Source: LSUCC0057 sp042091915
GTDB taxonomy: Bacteria > Pseudomonadota > Gammaproteobacteria > Pseudomonadales > Porticoccaceae
NCBI GenBank assembly: GCA_042091915.1
Contig: JBELGO010000073.1
Coordinates: forward strand, 1-7,989
Reading direction: 5' to 3'
DNA: 7,989 nt
Positions 1 through 5,452 of this stretch are shown piece by piece. Both the position numbers and the translations under genes were made by a program. The notes beneath the pieces were generated by a model. The model saw nothing but the letters and a program-made list of their open reading frames with translations. It made no database searches and was not told the DNA's origin. How positions within the stretch are numbered: the first letter of the stretch is position 1; the number at the start of each line of letters is the position of its first letter.

Positions 1-423
1 GCCGGCACCGGCGCCGGCACTACTCGAACTACTGGCTGCAACACCCGCAGCAACCACTGCGGCAGCAAAAAGACAAACACCTCCGCCGCCTTCTACGGCA
101 CTCCAGACCACCCCATCAGTCGACGCTTCGCTCGCAACAAGATCACCGGTTATCACTGCACTCTCAGAGGCGGTGTAGCTAACCGACAAGTCGGCATCAA
201 AGAAGTCGATAATTCTGACCAAAGCCTCGCCATCACCTTCGATCAGCAGATCACCTTCACGGCGGTGCAGGCGTTGATTTTCAGGCTCAGCATCTGTTTC
301 TACAGCAACCAGACGGTAGTCAACTCCCGGGGACGCGGAGACAACCAGCAAGTAACGGGGATCGATAACTTGAGTGGCCTGATCACCATCGGCTGTAGTA
401 GTAACTAATTTATAAGCTGTCAT
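1..423 (-). CDS. N-terminus of a large BapA-type surface adhesin (partial, runs off left edge)
   Basis: The open frame begins with ATG at 421-423 and stays open for 141 codons to the window edge, so the C-terminus is missing. There is no Sec signal peptide. Residues 1-110 are acidic and beta-rich, with the pattern GDLLIEGDGEALVRIIDFF around residues 57-75. Placement of this DFF core resembles the prefix domain at the start of BapA/Bap-like giant biofilm proteins. A Gly run (112-115), a hydrophobic Ala/Val stretch (116-130) and a Ser/Gly/Ala linker (131-141) follow, again as in that family. Such proteins usually continue into many Ig-like or cadherin-like repeats and leave by a type I exporter using a C-terminal signal; neither part is visible here. 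A weak TAGG lies 9 bases before the start. The start is 42 bases behind the channel gene with no clear terminator between, so co-transcription is plausible. The family call rests on pattern memory. Confidence 0.6.
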   Translation of the reverse strand, partial: MTAYKLVTTTADGDQATQVIDPRYLLVVSASPGVDYRLVAVETDAEPENQRLHRREGDLLIEGDGEALVRIIDFFDADLSVSYTASESAVITGDLVASEASTDGVVWSAVEGGGGVCLFAAAVVAAGVAASSSSSAGAGAG

Positions 424-448
424 AGTCTTATGCCTAAATGCTTTGAAT

Positions 449-482
449 CAACGAGCTGCTGTGGTTTAAACATTGCTCGTTG
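449..482 (-). repeat. 8-base inverted repeat across the channel gene stop codon
   Basis: CAACGAGC at 449-456 is the exact reverse complement of GCTCGTTG at 475-482, leaving an 18-base loop that contains the channel gene's TAA stop. On the minus-strand transcript no U-run follows the stem (the next bases are ATTCAAAG), so it is not a standard intrinsic terminator. It could be a weak attenuating or processing hairpin between the channel and the adhesin, or chance. Confidence 0.25.
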
Positions 483-1194
483 GTTGTTGATTTTCAGTGT
501 TCTCTTCGGCTAGATCTTCACGCTCTTGCTCGCGTCGAACCGCCGACAGCGAGGAGGTGATAATGCCGGTGGGCACTGCGATCAGGCCCAACCCAATCAT
601 AAGAATCAAAAAAGTGAAAAAACGCCCGCCAATGGTGACTGGATAAATATCACCGTAACCGACGGTGGTCAGGGTAATCACCGCCCACCACAGACAATCA
701 AAAATTGAGCCATAGGCCTCGGGTTGCGCTTGGTGCTCAAAGTGATAAATACCGACAGCCGAGATATAAATCATACCCATACTGGCGCCACCAAACAGAA
801 CAAGTTCTTCTCGCGCCTCCATCATCGCCCGGCTAAAGCGAACTATCGCACCGTTGTAACGGGCTAGTTTAAGCAGACGCAACAGCCGCAACAGCCGCAA
901 AATACGCAACGAGCGCAGGTCGACAGCAAACGCCAGGTAGAACGGCAATATCGCTAACAGGTCGATCATCGCGTAAAAGCTAAAAAAGTGCTTAATGGGC
1001 TTGTCTGCCACGGCTAAACGGGCCAGATACTCGGCGGTAAAAATAGTGATCACCACAATCTCTGAAATCTCTAAGAACCTGCGCACAGGCGCAGAGAGAT
1101 CCGGCAGTGTCTCCAGAGAAAAACAAAATACCGAATAGACAATTAGTGCGGTAATAAACCAGGTGACTTTGGGGCTGTCTAGAAAGGCTTTCAT
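466..1194 (-). CDS. Six-helix voltage-gated-type potassium channel (ion transport family)
   Basis: This 242-residue inner-membrane protein is a complete Kv/KvAP-like channel subunit, which would work as a tetramer. Predicted helices: S1 ~11-29, S2 ~41-61, S3 ~70-90, S4 ~93-112, S5 ~130-150, pore helix ~165-177, S6 ~191-214. S4 has a positive charge at every third residue (R94, R97, R100, R103, R106, K109), the classical voltage sensor pattern. TTVGYGD at 176-182 is the K+ selectivity filter. The C-terminal tail (~218-242) is short and acidic and lacks an RCK/TrkA-N or cyclic-nucleotide-binding domain, so gating is probably by voltage or a partner protein rather than by a bound ligand. The start ATG overlaps the TGA of the CHASE2 gene (ATGA), and GAGGGTGG at 1201-1208 is a good ribosome site 6 bases ahead. 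That argues for translational coupling with the sensor gene. Potassium selectivity is well supported; the physiological role is inferred. Confidence 0.93.
   Translation of the reverse strand: MKAFLDSPKVTWFITALIVYSVFCFSLETLPDLSAPVRRFLEISEIVVITIFTAEYLARLAVADKPIKHFFSFYAMIDLLAILPFYLAFAVDLRSLRILRLLRLLRLLKLARYNGAIVRFSRAMMEAREELVLFGGASMGMIYISAVGIYHFEHQAQPEAYGSIFDCLWWAVITLTTVGYGDIYPVTIGGRFFTFLILMIGLGLIAVPTGIITSSLSAVRREQEREDLAEENTENQQPTSNV
879..896. repeat. Two perfect tandem 9-base units in the S4 coding region
   Basis: GCAACAGCC occurs twice back to back (879-887, 888-896). On the coding (minus) strand each unit encodes Arg-Leu-Leu, part of the run of R-L-L triplets forming the voltage-sensing helix. 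The DNA repeat reflects an exact three-residue protein repeat with identical codons, and could be a slippage-prone spot that changes S4 length in 3-residue steps. Confidence 0.6.
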
Positions 1195-2582
1195 GCTTTG
1201 CCACCCTCTACAGCGACACCTGGCACCTCCGGCTCATCTTCACCAAAGTATTTCTCACTTAACAGCATGCACACTTCTAAGAGCGTAAACGTCAAAATCC
1301 AGTTGTCGCCCAAAGTGCCCGAATCAAACAGAATGGAGAAGTTGTGGAACATCCACACGCCTGCCTGAACAAAGACAAAATCTAATACTAAGGTGACACC
1401 GAGTGCTGCGGCTTCATTCATCTGCGGTACTGCCCAAATAATGAAGAGCCCACCCAGCACCATCAGCAATAATTCAGCCCATTTCATCCAAAACGGCGCC
1501 AATATATAGTCGCCATCAAACAAGCTTTCAATCACCTGTGCTTGGATCTCAATGCCGGGGACATACTCACCCAATGGCGTACCGCGATAATCCGTCAGAC
1601 CCGCACCAGAGAGGCTGAGTAACACAATTTTATTGGTGAGCATCTCTGGGTCGACTTCGCCGCGCAAGATATCACTGGCGGAAAGGTAGCGACGAATATC
1701 TGCCTCCGCAAAATGCAGCCACATCTGCCCATCCGACTGTACTGGCAGATTCATATCGCCAATATCGTAAGACTCCACACCCCACTTATTAACATTGATG
1801 TTAATAGCCTCGACACCAAAGCCAACACGCAGCGCCTCCAACGGCATGGAGGGGACCAGCAGATCGCCATTAATAGCAGATACCAGTGGTATATGGCGCA
1901 CTAAGCCGCTGTCGGCGTCGGCATCTACTGAGAGCACACATTGGCTGTATGCGGCCATTTGTAACTCGGGCAGGCTGGCTAAGACAAAGGGGAAATTGCG
2001 CACATGCTCAACAGCATCACCGCCAGTGACGTTGATCGGGTTAACGCGCATACCGCTGCTTGTAGTCAACGTCTCAAAGTTAAAGCCTGCCGCACCTAAA
2101 ATAGAAGGTGTCTCATAGAGCGCATCGGCCAGTATCTGATCGTGGCTGCGCAACTGGCGCAACTGCTCGGCCAGGGCCTCATTGCCGGCAGGCAAGTTGT
2201 CGGCCACTTTATCGGGAGAGGTTTGGTCGGCCTCCGGCATATAAAAATCCAGCGCGATGGCCGCAGGCCCGTAACTGCCAATCTCGCTGATAAGCATGGC
2301 GGTTTTATTGCGCGGCCACGGCCACTGGCCAATTTCTTTTAGGCTTTTTTCGTCAATTTCGACGATGGTCACCGGGCTACTCTGGCGCTCGCGCCCAGCC
2401 ACTTCGTGGGCCTCATCAGATACGCCACCGAGCGAGTCCTCAAACGGGGCGTTCATAGCAAAATCGTAAGCAAAGTAACCCAACAATAGTGCAGCGGCGA
2501 ACTTACCGTCGCCCCACAACAAGACCTTTAATATACTATTGGTCGCTTTTTTAGCTAGCGCCACCAGCCCTACACCACTCAT
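1191..2582 (-). CDS. CHASE2-domain membrane sensor protein without an output domain
   Basis: This 463-residue protein has one N-terminal membrane helix (~27-43), a large extracytoplasmic CHASE2 domain (~68-358), three closely spaced helices (~364-384, 390-411, 426-443) and an acidic tail of about 20 residues. CHASE2 hallmarks are the VTIVEIDEKSL strand (71-81), WPWPR (87-91), ALDFYMPE (110-117), SGLVRHIPLV (225-234) and GTPLGEYVPGIEIQAQVIE (335-352-ish). CHASE2 is a known extracellular sensory domain followed by three helices in receptor-type adenylate/guanylate cyclases, histidine kinases and Ser/Thr kinases. Here nothing follows the helices, so a signal would have to pass to another protein. 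The next gene, the ion channel, is the obvious candidate and is joined by an ATGA overlap. The start overlaps the stop of the FecR/OmpA gene in the same way, with the ribosome site GAGGTGG at 2590-2596, 7 bases ahead. Ligand unknown. Confidence 0.88.
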   Translation of the reverse strand: MSGVGLVALAKKATNSILKVLLWGDGKFAAALLLGYFAYDFAMNAPFEDSLGGVSDEAHEVAGRERQSSPVTIVEIDEKSLKEIGQWPWPRNKTAMLISEIGSYGPAAIALDFYMPEADQTSPDKVADNLPAGNEALAEQLRQLRSHDQILADALYETPSILGAAGFNFETLTTSSGMRVNPINVTGGDAVEHVRNFPFVLASLPELQMAAYSQCVLSVDADADSGLVRHIPLVSAINGDLLVPSMPLEALRVGFGVEAININVNKWGVESYDIGDMNLPVQSDGQMWLHFAEADIRRYLSASDILRGEVDPEMLTNKIVLLSLSGAGLTDYRGTPLGEYVPGIEIQAQVIESLFDGDYILAPFWMKWAELLLMVLGGLFIIWAVPQMNEAAALGVTLVLDFVFVQAGVWMFHNFSILFDSGTLGDNWILTFTLLEVCMLLSEKYFGEDEPEVPGVAVEGGKA

Positions 2583-3613
2583 CGCAAAACCACCTCAATG
2601 CGTCTATTTAGTGGCTCTGCCACCTCATCACCAGTCTCGACAAACGGCGAACGCTCACCGCGGCCGATAGTTTCCATTAGCACAGTGTCGATACCTGCCT
2701 GTGCAATTTGCTGTGCCAGTACTGCAGCAAACGCGTCTGCGCGCAATTGGGATTCAGCATCGTTAGCTGGTTCACTGCCCACACTGTCGGTATAACCTGC
2801 CACCTCAAGCTCGGGCGCCTTGCGCAACTTGAGGTCACTCAGCAGTGCCTTGAGCATACCGGCAGATTTTTGATCAATAACACCTGCGTCATCTGTGTAA
2901 AACAGGTAGATTTTGGAGCGCGGCGGCAAAGCATCTAACAAACCACAGTAACGGCCGATAATGGCCAGCTTGTCGCCGATAAAAGAGACCAACTTGCCGC
3001 TCTTATCCACCTCAACCGTTTCAAACGGCTCGCTCATCTCGGCACTGCCAGCAGAGGTTTCCACTAAAATATTACCGGCACCGCCGCCAAAGTCAGGCAG
3101 TAACACCACGTTGTCGCCGGCGTAGTCCGCTGCGCCGCTGTCGCCCACTTCGAGCAAGAATTCTGTACCGCGCACACCCAGTGTCATAGTGGCGGTTTTA
3201 AAGCGCATAGAGTCTGGCGCAGCTTTGGAGAGGTGACCAGACACAGCGGCAAGTGAGCCGCGATTAATGGTCGCTTGCAGCCCACCGGTACGGCGACGAC
3301 GGTCAAAACGGAAATTATCTAAACGGACTTCTGATTCAGCACCCCCGCTGAGAATCGTGTTATCGCGCAGGGTGATGCCAAAGGCGCTCTCTGCACCACT
3401 GACAATAATATCGCTGGCGTAAACAGGGCCGCCTATCTCTGGCGCAGTTGTGCTGCCATTGCGCTGAACAGTCACCTCACCCATTAGGGTCTTAAATAGG
3501 CCGACCTCTCCCCGCGCCAAAACGGGTTGCGCTAACAACGGCAGAATACAGAGCAACAAACTTGCGCCCAACCGCCGAGCCGAACCAACCCGACTAACTG
3601 TGTAATTCAACAT
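2579..3613 (-). CDS. Exported FecR-domain protein with C-terminal OmpA-like domain
   Basis: The 344-residue product begins with a basic N-terminus and a hydrophobic segment (~16-31) ending in a likely signal peptidase site after VLA at 31-33, so the rest is periplasmic or outer-membrane-facing. Residues ~36-160 match the FecR domain (GEVGLFKTLMGEVTVQRNG, then the characteristic GVRGTEFLLEV at 146-156). Residues ~233-343 match the OmpA C-terminal fold: GYTDSVGS (273-280) with D276, RADAFAAVL (291-299) with R291, and NRRIEVVL (336-343). D276 and R291 sit where OmpA-like domains contact diaminopimelate of peptidoglycan. This is not the membrane anti-sigma FecR of iron uptake: there is no cytoplasmic N-terminal domain and no sigma factor nearby. 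FecR-domain secreted proteins are known neighbours of CHASE2 receptors, and here the gene is fused by ATGA overlap to one. The start was set at ATG 3611-3613 rather than GTG 3620-3622 because AAAGAG lies 8 bases before the ATG but overlaps the GTG. Confidence 0.85.
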   Translation of the reverse strand: MLNYTVSRVGSARRLGASLLLCILPLLAQPVLARGEVGLFKTLMGEVTVQRNGSTTAPEIGGPVYASDIIVSGAESAFGITLRDNTILSGGAESEVRLDNFRFDRRRRTGGLQATINRGSLAAVSGHLSKAAPDSMRFKTATMTLGVRGTEFLLEVGDSGAADYAGDNVVLLPDFGGGAGNILVETSAGSAEMSEPFETVEVDKSGKLVSFIGDKLAIIGRYCGLLDALPPRSKIYLFYTDDAGVIDQKSAGMLKALLSDLKLRKAPELEVAGYTDSVGSEPANDAESQLRADAFAAVLAQQIAQAGIDTVLMETIGRGERSPFVETGDEVAEPLNRRIEVVLR

Positions 3614-3621
3614 ACCCACCA

Positions 3622-3627
3622 CTCTTT
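3622..3627 (-). promoter_or_regulatory. Ribosome binding site that sets the FecR/OmpA start
   Basis: AAAGAG (minus strand) sits 8 bases upstream of ATG 3611-3613. The in-frame GTG at 3620-3622 overlaps it and so is unlikely to be used, which removes three residues from the longest frame. Confidence 0.6.
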
Positions 3628-3631
3628 ATTT

Positions 3632-3652
3632 GATCGGCCGAATGGCCTAATC
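3632..3652 (-). promoter_or_regulatory. Imperfect dyad in the leader of the FecR-CHASE2-channel operon
   Basis: On the minus strand GATTAGGCC-ATTC-GGCCGATC forms an imperfect dyad (GAT...GGCC / GGCC...ATC, with one base extra on one side) just upstream of the ribosome site. AT-rich promoter-like hexamers lie further upstream (CATAAT at 3678-3683 on the minus strand), but no convincing -35 is visible. The dyad could be an operator or a short 5'-UTR hairpin, or it may be chance because GGCC is itself a palindrome. Confidence 0.2.
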
Positions 3653-3732
3653 ATATAGCCCTAATAAAAGTGCCTTATTATGGTGCATGGCGCCGATTTT
3701 TAAAAGAAATTTGATGCGCAAGCTTTAACCGG

Positions 3733-3774
3733 CAGATAAAAAAACAGCGCCCAAAGGCGCTGTTTTTTTATCTG
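3733..3774 (-). terminator. Intrinsic terminator of the H-NS-family gene
   Basis: A perfect 19-base inverted repeat (3733-3751 against 3756-3774) with a 4-base loop has the GC core CAGCGCC/GGCGCTG flanked by runs of seven A and seven T. It starts 14 bases after the TAA of the H-NS-family gene, and on the minus strand the stem is followed by seven T. Because the A/T runs are symmetric it would also work on plus-strand transcripts. It isolates the H-NS gene from the FecR operon downstream, which therefore needs its own promoter within 3614-3732. Confidence 0.92.
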
Positions 3775-3787
3775 CTGGAAAAGGCTG

Positions 3788-4210
3788 TTACTTGATTAGC
3801 AGTGCCTCTAAACTACCACCATTGGCAACATATTGAGCGTAAACCTTGGGGCTGCGACCGCGGCCGGTCCATAAATGTTCTTGGCCGTCTACCACCAAAC
3901 GGTACTTGGGTGGGACTGCCGCGCGCTTTTTAGCCGCCTTGGCTGGCCCAGTCTTGCGGCCACGCTTGGCACCACTGAGAGCTTTCAAGTCTTCACCGGT
4001 TAAGCCGCTTTTGGCCATTAAGGCTTGAATTTGCTTAAGCTTTGCCGCTTTTTCTGCCTGTGCTTTTGAAGACGCTTTCTTTTTAACTTCAACCAGCGCT
4101 TCATTTAACGAAGCGATAAGCTTTTCCAGCTGCACTTGATCCAAGCGTCGCGCCTCGGCTTTCGCTTTAGCCTTAGATTTTGCAAATAACGACAGTGCTG
4201 ATTCTTTCAT
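3788..4210 (-). CDS. H-NS-family nucleoid-associated DNA-binding protein
   Basis: This 140-residue cytoplasmic protein has the two-part H-NS layout. Residues ~10-72 are an Ala/Lys/Glu-rich, coiled-coil-like oligomerisation region. A basic linker follows (KRGRKTGPAKAAKKR, ~82-97). Residues ~101-140 are the H-NS C-terminal DNA-binding domain, with YRLVVDGQEHLWTGRGRSPK and a closing ...GGSLEALLIK. The TGRGRSP loop corresponds to the AT-hook-like loop that enters the minor groove of AT-rich DNA. It is not MvaT/MvaU-like: it has the W-T-G-R-G-R motif those lack. The usual role is silencing of AT-rich or acquired genes and nucleoid organisation, often with autoregulation. GGAG at 4217-4220 lies 6 bases before the ATG. 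The gene is monocistronic: the intrinsic terminator follows at once, and the upstream gene is divergent. The AT-rich promoter region next door is a natural target for its own product. Confidence 0.9.
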   Translation of the reverse strand: MKESALSLFAKSKAKAKAEARRLDQVQLEKLIASLNEALVEVKKKASSKAQAEKAAKLKQIQALMAKSGLTGEDLKALSGAKRGRKTGPAKAAKKRAAVPPKYRLVVDGQEHLWTGRGRSPKVYAQYVANGGSLEALLIK

Positions 4211-4284
4211 TTTACACTCCAGAGTAAATAGACTTGATAAAATACCTTTTAATTAATCGCAAACTCTATCCATGACATGAATAT

Positions 4285-4293
4285 ATTATCACA
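4285..4293 (-). promoter_or_regulatory. Candidate extended -10 element of the H-NS-family gene
   Basis: On the minus strand TGTGATAAT is an extended -10 (TG-N-GATAAT), about 75 bases upstream of the start codon. No good -35 lies 17 bases further upstream, which extended -10 promoters can tolerate. In such AT-rich DNA chance matches are common. Confidence 0.3.
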
Positions 4294-4394
4294 ACCTTTA
4301 AAAATACGTATATATTTAATATTAATTTTTAAATAAAGCCAAGTTATAGATGATAAGCAATTTAAATAATTTAGCCTATTCACCGGTATAGCGC

Positions 4395-4400
4395 TACAAT
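4395..4400 (+). promoter_or_regulatory. Candidate -10 element of the epimerase gene
   Basis: TACAAT lies 35 bases before the GTG start and is the best -10-like hexamer near the gene. The only -35-like sequence at a reasonable distance (TTAGCC at 4371-4376) is poor, so activator help or a different start point is possible. Confidence 0.25.
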
Positions 4401-4435
4401 ACAGCTGGATTAATTGCGAGATAAAGAGCGACAGC

Positions 4436-5452
4436 GTGAAAGTATTAGTTACCGGTGCGGCCGGTTTTGTGGGCCATTTTACTGCTTTGGCACTGCTGCG
4501 TGCCGGCCATCAGGTGGTGGGGATTGATAATCTCAACGACTACTATGCTGTGAGCCTAAAACAAGCGCGGCTCTCGCAGAGCAGAGCCCTGGGCTTAGAA
4601 TTTACACAATTAGATATTGCCGATCGTCAACCGCTTGAAGCCCTGTTCAAACAACACCATTTTGACCAAGTTATCCATTTAGCTGCACAAGCGGGTGTCC
4701 GCTACTCGCTTGAAAATCCTCACAGCTATATTGAAAGCAATGTCGTAGGCTTTACCAATCTACTCGAATGCTGCCGCCACAATAGCATTGGCCATTTTAT
4801 TTATGCCTCCAGCAGCTCGGTTTATGGGCTCAACACTAAACTGCCCTACGCAGCCAGCGATGGCGCCAGTCACCCCGCCTCGCTTTACGCTGCCACCAAA
4901 CGCTCTAACGAGTTATTTGCCCACAGTTATTCGCACCTCTACGGTATACCCACCACAGGCCTGCGGTTTTTTACCGTCTATGGGCCGTGGGGTCGGCCGG
5001 ATATGGCCTACTACACCTTCACACGGGATATATTGGCCGGCACGCCAATTAAGCTATTTAACAATGGCGATATGCAGCGCGACTTTACCTATATTGACGA
5101 TGTTGTCGAAAGCATTGTCCGCCTGCTAGACCACCCACCCACGGCCAACCCTGACATGGCCGACCAAACAGAGCTCTGCCACCGCGACCCAAGCAACGCA
5201 GCGGCACCCTACCGACTGTTTAACATTGGCAACCACAGCCCGGTGCGGCTTGGAGAATTTGTTGCCACTATAGAAAACGCACTGGGTATCGAGGCGATTA
5301 AAGAGTATTACCCCATGCAAGCGGGCGATGTACAAGCGACCTTTGCCGATGTCGAACCGCTGGCCGATGCGGTTGGCTTTAGCCCCGCAACACCGCTGGC
5401 TGTAGGTATAGCCGAGTTTGTCGCCTGGTACCGCAGTTACTACAAAGTTTAG
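4436..5452 (+). CDS. UDP-glucuronate 4-epimerase-type NAD-dependent sugar epimerase
   Basis: This 338-residue cytoplasmic enzyme of the extended short-chain dehydrogenase/reductase class most likely interconverts UDP-glucuronate and UDP-galacturonate for capsule, O-antigen or exopolysaccharide. The NAD-binding TGAAGFVG is at 6-13, followed by the IDNLNDYYAVSLKQARL stretch (30-46) typical of the glucuronate epimerase branch. The catalytic Ser is in SSSSVYG (125-131) and the YxxxK pair is Y151/K155. RFFTVYGPWGRPDM (177-190) and RDFTYIDD (215-222) are also branch hallmarks. Length is normal. Other 4-epimerases of the same branch (UDP-GlcNAc or UDP-GalNAc types) are less well matched. The start is GTG at 4436, with AAAGAG (4423-4428) 7 bases ahead; an ATG is not available at the conserved N-terminus. 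It stands alone on the plus strand, and its TAG overlaps the stop codon of the convergent metallo-hydrolase gene. Confidence 0.9.
   Translation: MKVLVTGAAGFVGHFTALALLRAGHQVVGIDNLNDYYAVSLKQARLSQSRALGLEFTQLDIADRQPLEALFKQHHFDQVIHLAAQAGVRYSLENPHSYIESNVVGFTNLLECCRHNSIGHFIYASSSSVYGLNTKLPYAASDGASHPASLYAATKRSNELFAHSYSHLYGIPTTGLRFFTVYGPWGRPDMAYYTFTRDILAGTPIKLFNNGDMQRDFTYIDDVVESIVRLLDHPPTANPDMADQTELCHRDPSNAAAPYRLFNIGNHSPVRLGEFVATIENALGIEAIKEYYPMQAGDVQATFADVEPLADAVGFSPATPLAVGIAEFVAWYRSYYKV

Larger units (their letters stand above)
4211..4435. promoter_or_regulatory. AT-rich divergent promoter region between the H-NS-family gene and the epimerase gene
   Basis: This 225-base non-coding stretch separates two divergent genes. 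Its core (4291-4380) has only about 16 G/C in 90 bases by my count, against roughly half in the flanking genes. It contains the palindromes ATACGTAT (4304-4311) and TTAATATTAA (4316-4325) and several TTTAAATA-like runs. This is the composition H-NS-type proteins prefer, so autoregulation of the nucleoid gene and repression of the epimerase gene are both plausible. No open frame or RNA gene was recognised in it. Confidence 0.6.

Noticed and set aside
1..18. GC-rich direct repeats (GGCACC/GGCGCC) as a possible regulatory repeat
   Set aside because: Explained by the Gly-Ala linker coding sequence of the adhesin.
992..1204. 70-codon minus-strand open frame at the channel start
   Set aside because: Alternative frame of S1-S3 coding DNA; the channel frame is intact and explains the region.
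1795..2118. 107-codon plus-strand open frame
   Set aside because: Antisense to the CHASE2 domain; no domain and composition typical of a shadow frame.
2579..3613. FecR anti-sigma regulator of iron uptake
   Set aside because: No sigma factor or TonB receptor gene nearby, no cytoplasmic anti-sigma segment, and a signal peptide plus OmpA-like domain instead.
3614..3622. Three extra N-terminal codons (GTG start at 3620-3622) for the FecR/OmpA gene
   Set aside because: The GTG overlaps the only ribosome site, while ATG at 3611-3613 is 8 bases from it.
4788..5129. 113-codon plus-strand open frame
   Set aside because: Out-of-frame reading of the epimerase gene, which carries all family motifs in the other frame.
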